Shown here piece after piece: positions 1 through 7,728 of a stretch of 43,559 bases of DNA. Both the position numbers and the translations under genes were made by a program. Location of the stretch: positions 1 to 43,559 of the forward strand of contig JBBIKG010000023.1 of assembly GCA_037445555.1 (NCBI GenBank), in the 5' to 3' direction. Origin of the DNA: JAAYJT01 sp037445555. GTDB lineage: Bacteria; Bacteroidota; Bacteroidia; Bacteroidales; JAAYJT01. The notes beneath the pieces were generated by a model. It ran no database searches. It saw nothing but the letters and a program-made list of their open reading frames with translations, and had not been told where the DNA came from. Numbering within the stretch: position 1 is the first letter of the stretch; each line of letters starts with the position of its first letter.

Positions 1-1
1 A

Positions 2-274
2 TGGAGCGGGAATTACATGGCGGATGAAAACGGGGAGCCATGTGCGATTGATCCGGCCATTTACTTTGGCTGTCGCGAGATGGATATCGCCATGTCAAAG
101 CTGTTTGGAGGGTTTGACCAAGGATTTTACATAGCATACGACCAAGTGTTACCGCTGGAAAAGGGCTGGAGGGAACGCATTGATTTGTGCAACCTATATC
201 CTTTGCTGGTACACCTCAATCTGTTTGGCTGCTCTTACCTGAGTGAGATCAGGCGCATTGTTTCAGCTTTTTGA
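2..274 (+). CDS. Fructosamine kinase family protein, C-terminal part (cut by window edge)
   Basis: This is the last 90 or so residues of a fructosamine/ketosamine-3-kinase family protein, which phosphorylates sugars attached to protein amines so that the adduct breaks down. The frame is open from base 2 and begins with WSGN, the end of the kinase catalytic loop. It continues with AIDPAIYFGCREMDIAM, the metal-binding DPA segment and following helix of this aminoglycoside-phosphotransferase-like fold. The C-terminal FGGF and LYPLLVHLNLFG segments are also typical. The ATG at 17 is internal, not a start. The TGA stop at 272-274 lies 26 bases before the next gene's likely start on the same strand, so the two may be co-transcribed. 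The family call is fairly secure; the substrate is unknown. Confidence 0.85.
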   Translation, partial: WSGNYMADENGEPCAIDPAIYFGCREMDIAMSKLFGGFDQGFYIAYDQVLPLEKGWRERIDLCNLYPLLVHLNLFGCSYLSEIRRIVSAF

Positions 275-300
275 TCGGTACGATTGAGTACCTTTGCCGC

Positions 301-1314
301 ATGCCGGGCATCAAAAAGCACATCACTATTCCTGTTTTTATACCCATGGCGGGATGCCCGCACGAATGTGTTTTCTGCAATCAGCGATACATCACGGGTA
401 AGTTTGTGTTGCCAACCGTGCAGGAGGTGCATCGCAGAATGCAGGATTATCTGCAAACAATAAAATCATCCGAAACCACGGTTGAGGCAGCCTATTTCGG
501 AGGCAGTTTCACAGCACTTCCGCTGGCACAACAAGAAGCTTACCTTTCCATTCTTCAGCCATTCCTGGCTTCTGGACAGATAAACGGGATCCGCCTTTCC
601 ACCCGGCCCGATTACATCAACCGCCATATTCTTCAGATGCTGCGCCATTACGGAGTCAGAACGATAGAGCTGGGTATACAGAGTTTTGACAACCAGGTAT
701 TGCAGCTCAGCGGCCGGGGCCATACAGCAGATGATAATGTGAGTGCATCAACCATGGTTAGGGACATGGGATTCAGACTGGGAATGCAAATGATGCTAGG
801 ACTGCCGGGCGACACTCTCGGGAAAAGTTTATTCACCGCAAAAAATATCATTGAAAGCGGTGCAGATGAAACCAGGATTTACCCTGCTCTGGTGCTGCGT
901 CATACCCGGCTCGAAGTTCTTTGGGGCCAGGGACGTTATGTTCCTTTGTCCTTGCACGAAGCCATATTCTGGGCAGGCGAGGTGGTGAAAACCTTTGAAC
1001 AATCGGAGGTGCGCATTCTTCGTCTGGGGTTGCATCCTTCCCAAGATTTGATCGACGGCAACTATCTGCTCGCAGGACCTTTTCATGTGGCATTTGGCCT
1101 TCTGGTACACTCGGCACTTTGGGGCAGGGTGCTGGCATCCATACCAGGAAACAGGGATGCATCCCTTCAGTTGGAGGTCAACCCTCGCGAGGTGAATGCT
1201 GCCGCAGGATACCGCGGAGAGAACAAAAAATGTCTTATGACGCGATTCAGAAAAGTGGAATTTAGGTCGAATTATCAACTTACGGGGAGAAACTACATTG
1301 CTCATTATAATTGA
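301..1314 (+). CDS. Radical SAM protein of the Elp3/YhcC-like group
   Basis: A cytoplasmic iron-sulfur enzyme of about 337 residues. Near the N-terminus it has GCPHECVFCNQ, the CX3CX2C cluster ligands of radical SAM enzymes, followed by AYFGGSFTALP, which matches the GGE-type SAM-binding segment of the Elp3-related radical SAM group. Residues around ELGIQSFDNQVL and GLPGDT also fit that group. It lacks a GNAT acetyltransferase domain, so it is not a full Elp3, and its substrate is unknown. I prefer ATG 301 (MPGIKKHITIPVF) because the family begins close to the cluster motif; a TTG at 271 overlapping the kinase stop is the alternative. The gene overlaps the next one by 17 bases, which implies translational coupling. 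Confidence 0.8.
   Translation: MPGIKKHITIPVFIPMAGCPHECVFCNQRYITGKFVLPTVQEVHRRMQDYLQTIKSSETTVEAAYFGGSFTALPLAQQEAYLSILQPFLASGQINGIRLSTRPDYINRHILQMLRHYGVRTIELGIQSFDNQVLQLSGRGHTADDNVSASTMVRDMGFRLGMQMMLGLPGDTLGKSLFTAKNIIESGADETRIYPALVLRHTRLEVLWGQGRYVPLSLHEAIFWAGEVVKTFEQSEVRILRLGLHPSQDLIDGNYLLAGPFHVAFGLLVHSALWGRVLASIPGNRDASLQLEVNPREVNAAAGYRGENKKCLMTRFRKVEFRSNYQLTGRNYIAHYN
1284..1290 (+). promoter_or_regulatory. Ribosome binding site GGGGAGA deciding a TTG start
   Basis: A purine-rich Shine-Dalgarno-like GGGGAGA ends 7 bases before the TTG at 1298. Few genes in this window have such a site, so it supports TTG 1298 as the start of the following gene over the ATG at 1322. Confidence 0.5.
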
Positions 1315-1999
1315 CAGCAGAATGCCTCCCGTGGCACAGGAGAAGCTTGGGAAATTCGGCAAATTGATACGGATAGCCACCACAGGGATTACCTATCCGG
1401 CCATTTCCGGGCATCCTGATATATTCTTCTGCTCCACGCCCGGTGGCCTGGTCATTGCGCCCGATGTTTTTGAGCATTACCAGCATACTTTCAAAAATGC
1501 GGCGACGCCTTTGATCAAGGGTAATTCAAAGGTTGGAAAAAAATACCCGCAGTCTGCTAGGTATAATGCAGTAATTTCAGATAACCTCCTGATACATAAC
1601 ACCCGCCTAAGCGATGAGCGGATCAAACAGTATGCTTCAGAAACCACAATTTTTCATGTCAACCAGGGTTATGCCCGTTGCAACCTGTTGCCATTAGGAA
1701 ACCGGCTATTCATTACTTCAGATCGGGGGATAGATAAAAGCCTGAAATCGCATGGTATCGAATGTCATTTTTTTTCGCCATCCGAAATCAGGCTCGAAGG
1801 TTTCGCGCACGGATTCCTGGGCGGGGCATGTGGAGTAAACGCAGATAAACTTTTCGTATGCGGTAGCCTGAAATATCACCCATGGGAAGATGATCTAAGG
1901 ACAATTTCCTGCCGGGCCGGGCTTGAGGTGGTTGAATTAATTGATGCTCCGATGATCGATGTCGGTGGCATCCTTTTCGTTGGCGATCGTAACTCCTGA
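1298..1999 (+). CDS. DUF6873-like protein, possible GME-fold (guanidino-modifying fold) protein
   Basis: A 233-residue cytoplasmic protein with no signal peptide or membrane segment. The N-terminal LIIIDSRMP strand, the ISDNLLIHN and FHVNQGYARCN segments, and HGFLGGACGVN followed by CGSLKYHP resemble proteins annotated as DUF6873, for which a guanidino-group-modifying-enzyme (pentein) fold has been proposed. That assignment is from memory and is moderate. Candidate polar residues are the Cys and His of the GGACGVN and YHPW segments, but I cannot name a catalytic set. The start is TTG at 1298, supported by the upstream GGGGAGA and by the hydrophobic first strand that would be lost with ATG 1322. 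It overlaps the radical SAM gene, so the two proteins probably act in one process. Confidence 0.55.
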   Translation: MLIIIDSRMPPVAQEKLGKFGKLIRIATTGITYPAISGHPDIFFCSTPGGLVIAPDVFEHYQHTFKNAATPLIKGNSKVGKKYPQSARYNAVISDNLLIHNTRLSDERIKQYASETTIFHVNQGYARCNLLPLGNRLFITSDRGIDKSLKSHGIECHFFSPSEIRLEGFAHGFLGGACGVNADKLFVCGSLKYHPWEDDLRTISCRAGLEVVELIDAPMIDVGGILFVGDRNS

Positions 2000-2048
2000 A
2001 ACCGATTTGGCGTAACACGACCGTTGGGATTGGACGAATGATGCAGGG

Positions 2049-2750
2049 TTACAAGTTTGTCACCAGTTTAAAACCCGTACCATGTACGTTGATGAGTTCG
2101 ACCGAGGGATCTTTACTCAGGTATTTTCTAAGCTTGGCAATATACACATCCATGCTTCGGGCATTAAAGTAGCTGTCATCGTTCCAGATTTTATGCAATG
2201 CAATACGTCTGTCGAGCACCTGATTCATACTTTCGCACAGCAGCTTCAGTAGTTCCGTTTCCTTTGAAGTCAGTTTTTGAGTTTCCCCCTTGAAAGTAAG
2301 AGTTTGTCTGCTTACATCAAAGCTGTATGCCCCTATAGTGTGATGTGTTGTTTCTTCGCCGGGCAGATTGCCATGGGTTGATCGGCGCAGAATGGCCTTC
2401 AGGCGCAGGAGCAGTTCTTCCATGGTAGGAGGCTTTGTCAGATAGTCGTCGCCTCCAAGCTCAAAGCCTTTGATTTTGTCTTCGGGCAGCGATTTTGCAG
2501 TAAGGAAAAGAATGGGAATGTTTTTATTGTCATTTCTAATTTGTTTGGATAGCGTGAATCCGTCCATCACAGGCATCATCACATCCAGAATGCAGAGGTC
2601 AAACCGGTTTTTGGCATATGCCTGCAACGCCTCCTGTCCATTCGCACACAAGGTGACATCGTAATTCTTGGCTTCAAGATATGATTTCAGAATGAAGCCA
2701 AGGTTGCGGTCGTCTTCGGCCAGCAGGATTTTAATTTTGTTTGTTTCCAT
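2049..2750 (-). CDS. OmpR/PhoB-family response regulator, RprY-like
   Basis: A 233-residue DNA-binding response regulator. The receiver domain (about 1-120) has the acidic pocket EDD at 12-14, the phosphoacceptor Asp56 in LDVMMP, a Thr in FLTAK and Lys in the LTKP turn. The C-terminal winged helix (about 135-233) carries LTSKETELLKLL and the recognition region ending GTGFKL. The early segment AEDDRNLGFILKSYLEAKNYDV is very like RprY of Bacteroides. It lies 5 bases downstream of its kinase on the same strand, so the two form one operon. The TTAA array at 4361-4400 upstream of the kinase is the likely binding site, which would mean autoregulation. The family is certain; the regulon and signal are not known. 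Confidence 0.9.
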   Translation of the reverse strand: METNKIKILLAEDDRNLGFILKSYLEAKNYDVTLCANGQEALQAYAKNRFDLCILDVMMPVMDGFTLSKQIRNDNKNIPILFLTAKSLPEDKIKGFELGGDDYLTKPPTMEELLLRLKAILRRSTHGNLPGEETTHHTIGAYSFDVSRQTLTFKGETQKLTSKETELLKLLCESMNQVLDRRIALHKIWNDDSYFNARSMDVYIAKLRKYLSKDPSVELINVHGTGFKLVTNL

Positions 2751-2755
2751 ATCTC

Positions 2756-4318
2756 TCAGGAATGATTTTTTGTTTCAAAAGGGAGGAGGATTTTGAAAAC
2801 CGAACCCTGCCCTGGTTCGCTTTCAACGCTGATGGAGCCATGATGCTTCTCGACGATAAACTTTACATAGCTCAGGCCTAACCCATATCCCTTCACGTTA
2901 TGGATATTGCCTGTAGGCACCCTGTACAGTTTGTCGAATATCTTTTTTTGGTTGGTTTTGCTTATGCCCACCCCGTTGTCTTGTAACATGATCATCAGGC
3001 CGTCGGCAGTATTTGTGGTGCTGATCCTGATTTCGGGCTTGGCAGGGGTATATTTGTTTGCATTCTCAATCAGGTTGTTCAGGATGTTTGTAATATGCAC
3101 CCTGTCGGCCTGAATGATGGGCTGAGTGGCCTGCAGACTGGTTGTGATATGCCCGTCGCGGATTTCGACCAGGATGCTCATGGTTTTAACCACTTCCTGG
3201 ACCACCTCGTGGAGGTCAAAAGGTTCCAGCCTGAGTTTCAGGTCTCCTTTTTCGAGAATGGCTGTTTGCAGAATCTTTTCAGCCATTGCTCCCAGACGCT
3301 TGTTCTCCTCACTGATAATCCCTATGTAGGTCCGGTACAGATCTTCCGATTTGTTGATTTCTTTGTCATTCAATGCTTCGCAAGCAAGGGCGACCGTTGA
3401 GATGGGCGTCTTAAACTCGTGGGTCATGTTGTTGATGAAGTCGGTCTTGAGTTCCGAAATTTTTCGCTGCTTGATGATGGTAGCTATGGCATAAATGAAT
3501 GATCCTACCAGTATCAGTACGATCAGTACAGAGATACCCAGCATGCCCGTGAGCTCCTGCAACACAAACTTCATCTGGTTCGGGAAATACAGAACAAGAT
3601 GATCGGGTGCCGAAAAAAGCTGATCGGGTGCCAGTGGATATATTAGTCCTGATTGCATAAGCTCCTTGGGAAATTCACCGGTTTTTTCGACCACCAATTT
3701 GTTGAGGGCGGGATTAAAAATGCCAAACTCGTACTCGGTCCGTATGCCTTTATTGCGGAGCTCCGCGCCTATTACCGAATCAAGCAGATGGGATTCGTAA
3801 CGAACTTCAAAATTCTGCGGATCCCTGGACCGAACAATTTCAGCAAACATTTCGCTGAGCATTTCGTGTTGCCTACGATAACCCTGAAGAACGGGGTTAG
3901 CCGGCTGAGTGGTAATCATGGCGGTATTGCTGTTTGTAGCGGACGCATGTTCCTGAATGCTGTCAGCTTCTTTCTTCGTAGGTTCATTGGCGCCGGAGGG
4001 CGATTTAAACCTCTCATTTTCGGCCATGACAAAAGCTCTCCGAAGGCTGTCATCAAGCATCTGTATATAATACTGCTGGTTGAGCGAGTCAAAAGAGCGC
4101 AGAAGCCTGTCGGTTTGTTTTTGAAGTTTATACTGCCTTGCCACTTCAATTTTCTGAAGTTTGAAAGCTATGCTTGCCGCAGCCTCGTTCACCGTTCTAA
4201 GAAACTGACTTTCTTCGACCTGGATGGCACTGCGGATCCAATACATCTGTACTCCCACAAGCGTGAGGAGAGCCAGGCTGACCAGCGAAATGATAAAAAC
4301 AATCCTGAAGCGGTTCAT
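2756..4318 (-). CDS. Sensor histidine kinase, RprX-like
   Basis: An inner-membrane sensor kinase of about 520 residues. Transmembrane helix 1 is at residues 6-27 and helix 2 at about 258-282. They enclose a roughly 230-residue periplasmic domain with no family I recognise. The HisKA domain has MTHEFKTP with phosphoacceptor His300. The ATPase domain shows NLIENANKY (N box), DNGVGI (G1) and YGLGLSYV (G2). I place the start at ATG 4318 (MNRFRIVF), just before helix 1; the 13 extra residues from 4357 would add an odd leader in front of the membrane helix. Its partner regulator follows 5 bases downstream. A candidate -7 element and a phased TTAA array lie immediately upstream. Confidence 0.88.
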   Translation of the reverse strand: MNRFRIVFIISLVSLALLTLVGVQMYWIRSAIQVEESQFLRTVNEAAASIAFKLQKIEVARQYKLQKQTDRLLRSFDSLNQQYYIQMLDDSLRRAFVMAENERFKSPSGANEPTKKEADSIQEHASATNSNTAMITTQPANPVLQGYRRQHEMLSEMFAEIVRSRDPQNFEVRYESHLLDSVIGAELRNKGIRTEYEFGIFNPALNKLVVEKTGEFPKELMQSGLIYPLAPDQLFSAPDHLVLYFPNQMKFVLQELTGMLGISVLIVLILVGSFIYAIATIIKQRKISELKTDFINNMTHEFKTPISTVALACEALNDKEINKSEDLYRTYIGIISEENKRLGAMAEKILQTAILEKGDLKLRLEPFDLHEVVQEVVKTMSILVEIRDGHITTSLQATQPIIQADRVHITNILNNLIENANKYTPAKPEIRISTTNTADGLMIMLQDNGVGISKTNQKKIFDKLYRVPTGNIHNVKGYGLGLSYVKFIVEKHHGSISVESEPGQGSVFKILLPFETKNHS

Positions 4319-4323
4319 TATGA

Positions 4324-4331
4324 CAAATGTA
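4324..4331 (-). promoter_or_regulatory. Candidate -7 promoter element of the RprXY-like operon
   Basis: On the minus strand this reads TACATTTG, a full match to the Bacteroidota TAnnTTTG element. A TTGG lies 22 bases upstream (4354-4357), near the expected -33 position, and the TTAA array begins just beyond that. The element is only 5 bases from ATG 4318, so the transcript would be nearly leaderless, which lowers confidence. Confidence 0.35.
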
Positions 4332-4360
4332 AGATAAGCCACGGGTATACCTTCCAAGTA

Positions 4361-4400
4361 TTAACACTTTTTAACGTACCTTAAAATTCGTTAACACTTC
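4361..4400. promoter_or_regulatory. Four tandem 10-bp TTAA repeats, probable response-regulator operator
   Basis: Four consecutive 10-base units start at 4361, 4371, 4381 and 4391 and read TTAACACTTT, TTAACGTACC, TTAAAATTCG and TTAACACTTC. Each begins TTAA(C/A) at exact one-turn spacing, and the first and last share TTAACACTT. OmpR/PhoB-family regulators bind tandem direct repeats phased at 10-11 bp. The array sits between the divergent RprXY-like operon and pgi, next to candidate promoters for both directions. Binding by the adjacent regulator is inferred. Confidence 0.55.
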
Positions 4401-4417
4401 AGGCCTTCAGGACGATA

Positions 4418-4425
4418 TATCTTTG
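4418..4425 (+). promoter_or_regulatory. Candidate -7 promoter element reading toward pgi
   Basis: TATCTTTG matches the Bacteroidota TAnnTTTG element. No clear TTTG is seen at the -33 position; that position falls on the last TTAA repeat, as would suit an activator-dependent promoter. The start point would be about 160 bases before the pgi ATG, with an intrinsic-terminator-like hairpin in between. Confidence 0.35.
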
Positions 4426-4521
4426 CCTCGTAATTTTTCTCATACACTGTCAGGTTAACATTCCAGAGTATTGTGCAAAACGTTAGGTGAATAAGACTTG
4501 ATACACTTGATTTGGATTCTG

Positions 4522-4556
4522 AAAAAGGTGCGAAGTGGTTAGATCGCACCTTTTTT
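4522..4556 (+). terminator. Intrinsic terminator-like hairpin upstream of pgi
   Basis: AAAAAGGTGCGA (4522-4533) pairs with TCGCACCTTTTT across a 10-base loop, and the plus strand continues as a T run to 4558. The T run ends 32 bases before the pgi start. No plus-strand gene ends here, so it may close a short RNA begun near 4432, act as a leader attenuator for pgi, or stop antisense transcription. Confidence 0.6.
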
Positions 4557-4590
4557 TTATTTTAGCATTACACATAAAATCATACCTGCT

Positions 4591-5949
4591 ATGGAAAGGC
4601 TAAATATTGAAGTCGGCTCTCTGAAAGACTTTATTGGCTCCGACACCATTGAAAAATCAGCCACCGAATTACAAATTCATCACCACAACCTGATTTCGGG
4701 CACCGGACAAGGAAGTGAATTTACAGGCTGGCTGAGGCTACCTTCCGATACACCGAAGGATATGCTCGATGACCTCACCGAACAGGCTGCTCACCTTAAA
4801 AGTCATTCGGAAGTGGTGGTGGTAGTAGGTATTGGCGGTTCGTACCTGGGTGCAAGGGCAGTCATTGAAGCCTTGCAGCAGAGTTTTAGCACCCTTTTGC
4901 CTGCCTACAAGCGTCCCGGGCCTTTGGTTCTCTTTGCCGGAAACAACATCTGTGAGGAGTACCACGCCCACCTGGTCGAAATTCTGCAAAAGGTAAACTG
5001 GTCGCTCATCGTCATCTCAAAATCGGGCACTACTACCGAACCGGCTATTGCTTTCAGACTGTTAAAAAACGAACTGGTGCGCAAATACAGCGTAAGCGAA
5101 GCGCGCAAACGTATTGTGGCCATTACCGACAAGAAGCGAGGCGCGCTGAAAAGCCTTGCCGATGCCGAGGGATATAAAAGTTACGTCATACCGGACGATG
5201 TGGGCGGCAGATACTCCGTTCTAACCCCTGTCGGCTTGCTGCCGATTGCTGTAGCCGGGTTTGATATCGCTAACCTTATTCGCGGGGCAGCGGATATGCA
5301 AACGATGGCCATGGCCTCCCACCTGCCCGACAAAAATCCGGCCGCACTCTATTCAGCCGCGCGCAACGCACTTTATCGCCATGGAAAACCCATCGAGATT
5401 TTAGTCAACTACCATCCCAACCTCCAGTACTTTACCGAATGGTGGAAACAACTTTACGGTGAAAGCGAAGGTAAACAGCAACGCGGAATTTTCCCGGCAG
5501 GTGTCAGTTTCACCACCGACCTGCACAGCATGGGACAGTATATTCAGGAAGGTCTGAGGGTGATATTTGAAACGGTACTTTCCGTGAACCACAGCCCATG
5601 CAGACTGACAGTACCCCGGATAGACGATGATATTGACGGCCTCAACTTCCTGGCAGGCCAACGTCTGCAAGCCATCAATCACATGGCTGAGCTGGGTACT
5701 ATGCTTGCTCATGTGGACGGCGGGGTCCCCATTATTCGGATTAATATTCCACATATTGATGAGTATCATCTGGGAAGCCTTATCTATTTCTTTGAATTTG
5801 CCTGTGCCCTGAGCGGCTACATGCTTGGCGTAAATCCGTTTGATCAGCCCGGAGTGGAGGCCTATAAGAAGAATATGTTTGCGCTGCTCGGCAAAAAAGG
5901 CTATGAAGCCGAAAACAAAATCCTGCTCCAGCGACTTGGAATGGAGTGA
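4591..5949 (+). CDS. pgi: Glucose-6-phosphate isomerase
   Basis: This cytoplasmic enzyme interconverts glucose 6-phosphate and fructose 6-phosphate. At 452 residues it matches the short Bacillus-type PGI rather than the 550-residue E. coli type. Recognisable segments are GIGGSYLGARA, the phosphate-binding ISKSGTTTEP, GGRYSVLTPVGLLP and the C-terminal GVNPFDQPGVEAYK. Other family residues lie in YGESEGK and FTTDLHSMGQ. Translation starts at ATG 4591, 32 bases after an intrinsic-terminator-like hairpin, so its expression may be controlled in the leader. The nitroreductase gene follows 36 bases downstream on the same strand, and the two may share a transcript without an obvious metabolic link. 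Confidence 0.96.
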   Translation: MERLNIEVGSLKDFIGSDTIEKSATELQIHHHNLISGTGQGSEFTGWLRLPSDTPKDMLDDLTEQAAHLKSHSEVVVVVGIGGSYLGARAVIEALQQSFSTLLPAYKRPGPLVLFAGNNICEEYHAHLVEILQKVNWSLIVISKSGTTTEPAIAFRLLKNELVRKYSVSEARKRIVAITDKKRGALKSLADAEGYKSYVIPDDVGGRYSVLTPVGLLPIAVAGFDIANLIRGAADMQTMAMASHLPDKNPAALYSAARNALYRHGKPIEILVNYHPNLQYFTEWWKQLYGESEGKQQRGIFPAGVSFTTDLHSMGQYIQEGLRVIFETVLSVNHSPCRLTVPRIDDDIDGLNFLAGQRLQAINHMAELGTMLAHVDGGVPIIRINIPHIDEYHLGSLIYFFEFACALSGYMLGVNPFDQPGVEAYKKNMFALLGKKGYEAENKILLQRLGME

Positions 5950-5985
5950 TATATCAACTCCTCACATAAATCAGAACAGACAGAT

Positions 5986-6540
5986 ATGTTATTTGTTGAT
6001 TTAATAAAAACAAGGCAAAGTGTAAGACGCTACGATTCGGCCCCCGTGGAACCGGAAAAGCTGATGGCGTGCCTCGAAGCTGCCCGCCTTGCCCCTTCGG
6101 CAAGCAACTCACAACCCTGGCATTTCGTTGTTGTAGATGATCCTGAACTGAAAAACCTTGTAGCCGAAACTACCTTTGATGTAGTACTCAGGTTCAACAA
6201 ATTCACTCTGCAAGCCCCCGTGATTGTTGTGATGATCACCGAAAGGCCCCGACTGATCAACCGGGTGGCATCGGCCATAAAAAAGCGCGATTGGAGCCAA
6301 GTAGATACAGGCATTGCCGCTGAGCACTTTTGCCTTCAGGCTGCCGAACTAGGCCTCGGGACCTGTATGATAGGGTGGTTCAATCAACGAAGGATTCAAC
6401 GATTGCTCAATATCCCGGAGCATAAATTTGTCGGACTGCTCATTACGCTGGGATATCCGGCTGATGGATATCCGTTGCGGGCAAAAACCAGAAAAAAGCT
6501 GGAGGAGGTCGTTGATTTCAATCGCTACAGGAATGCCTGA
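5986..6540 (+). CDS. Nitroreductase family protein (FMN-dependent)
   Basis: A 184-residue cytoplasmic flavoprotein of the nitroreductase fold, whose members use NAD(P)H to reduce nitro compounds, quinones or similar acceptors. The N-terminal TRQSVRRYD is the typical FMN-phosphate-binding motif. It is followed by LAPSASNSQPWHFVVV, which lines the flavin, and by LGLGTCMIGWF and LITLGYPAD near the C-terminus, both characteristic. The length suits the small single-domain subgroup that works as a homodimer. It follows pgi by 36 bases. It ends 18 bases from the convergent amidohydrolase gene, and I see no terminator hairpin between them. The physiological substrate cannot be predicted. Confidence 0.9.
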   Translation: MLFVDLIKTRQSVRRYDSAPVEPEKLMACLEAARLAPSASNSQPWHFVVVDDPELKNLVAETTFDVVLRFNKFTLQAPVIVVMITERPRLINRVASAIKKRDWSQVDTGIAAEHFCLQAAELGLGTCMIGWFNQRRIQRLLNIPEHKFVGLLITLGYPADGYPLRAKTRKKLEEVVDFNRYRNA

Positions 6541-6558
6541 ACCAACGCCAGGGTATGC

Positions 6559-7719
6559 TTAAGACTTGTTGTATACCTTGCCTGTCAGCTTTGCAATGAT
6601 GGCATTAATAACCAAAATTCCTTTTTCAATCAACGCGTCGGGAAAATGATAATTGTTATGGTGCAAGGGGGGCGCTGACACGCCCACGCCCAGCCCGAAC
6701 ATGGCGCCCTGGAAGCGCTGTGTAAAGTGCCCAAAATCTTCCGACCACCGAAAAGGAATGTCCAGATTGTGGCAACCAAATCCGTCGGCCTCAGCGATGC
6801 TTCGCACCAGTCGCGTCGCCTCTGGATCATTAAGGGTGGCCGGAAAGTGATCATGGTAGCTGATGGTTACCACGACTTGTGTTACCAGGCTGCGGATGGC
6901 CTGTTCCACCTCGCAGCGCAAGAACAAAAGGTGTTGCTCCGTGGCCGATCGGAGCGTTGCCATCAATGTCGCATTGCCGGGTTGTGTTCCAAAGGTTGGA
7001 TTGCCCATCGAAAGATGTGTGATGGTAGCAAAGGTGCCCGGATGTATCAGGCTAAATCTTTCCGATATTTCTGTAATGACTTTACATGCCTGCAGTAACG
7101 AGGGGAGGGGGCTCTGCCCTTTTTCAGGCTCGGAAGCATGCCCCGCAATTCCTTTAAAAACAATTCGAATGCCCACAGATGCACTGGCAAACATATGATC
7201 TGACAAAACCAGCCGGCCAAGCGGGAACCCGGGAAGGTTGTGAAGGGCAAACACCCGGTCGGGGAGGATCTCTGCAAATTTGGGATCATTTATTACGGCT
7301 GAGGCTCCCTGTCCGTTTTCTTCAGCCGGCTGAAAGAGCAATATCACCCGTCCAAAGTCAGGTCGTTTGTAAGAAAGCATTTTCGCCACACCAAAAAGAA
7401 TGGCCATATGTCCGTCGTGCCCGCAAAGGTGGGCGGTTCGCAGGCTATTACCGACGAATCCATATCCCTCTGTTTCTACGGATGGCAGAGCGTCGAGCTC
7501 TGCTCTGAAAAGCAGAGACTGGCCGGCATGGCGGCCATCGAACACTGCAGCAACGCCATACCCGCCAAGATGGCTAATCATCTTATCGGGAAAGCAGCTT
7601 CTGAGCCATTGAATAACATGACTTGATGTATTCTCTTCGGATCCGCCCGGTTCGGGCAGGCTGTGCAATAGCCGGCGCTGAATCACTAATTCATGTATTA
7701 GTTCCCGGTCAGGCCTCAT
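6559..7719 (-). CDS. M20-family metal-dependent amidohydrolase
   Basis: A 386-residue enzyme of the M20D amidohydrolase group (hippurate hydrolase, IAA-amino-acid hydrolase and N-acyl-amino-acid deacetylase relatives), which cleaves N-acyl or amide bonds using two metal ions. Metal-ligand segments are visible: RAELDALP, LCGHDGHM, the catalytic PAEENGQGA, HNLPG, and LHHNNYHFPD at the C-terminus. GIAGHASEPEKG is the lid/dimerisation-domain His motif. RAELDALP replaces the more common RADMDALP. No signal peptide is present. It is the last gene of a minus-strand run, 9 bases after a GNAT acetyltransferase; an acetylating and a deacylating enzyme side by side is suggestive but not proof of a pathway. 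Confidence 0.9.
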   Translation of the reverse strand: MRPDRELIHELVIQRRLLHSLPEPGGSEENTSSHVIQWLRSCFPDKMISHLGGYGVAAVFDGRHAGQSLLFRAELDALPSVETEGYGFVGNSLRTAHLCGHDGHMAILFGVAKMLSYKRPDFGRVILLFQPAEENGQGASAVINDPKFAEILPDRVFALHNLPGFPLGRLVLSDHMFASASVGIRIVFKGIAGHASEPEKGQSPLPSLLQACKVITEISERFSLIHPGTFATITHLSMGNPTFGTQPGNATLMATLRSATEQHLLFLRCEVEQAIRSLVTQVVVTISYHDHFPATLNDPEATRLVRSIAEADGFGCHNLDIPFRWSEDFGHFTQRFQGAMFGLGVGVSAPPLHHNNYHFPDALIEKGILVINAIIAKLTGKVYNKS

Positions 7720-7728
7720 ATGCTCCGA

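Noticed and set aside
3653..4384. A 243-codon open frame opposite the kinase gene
   Set aside because: It is antisense to a kinase with all its boxes intact and shows no domain of its own.
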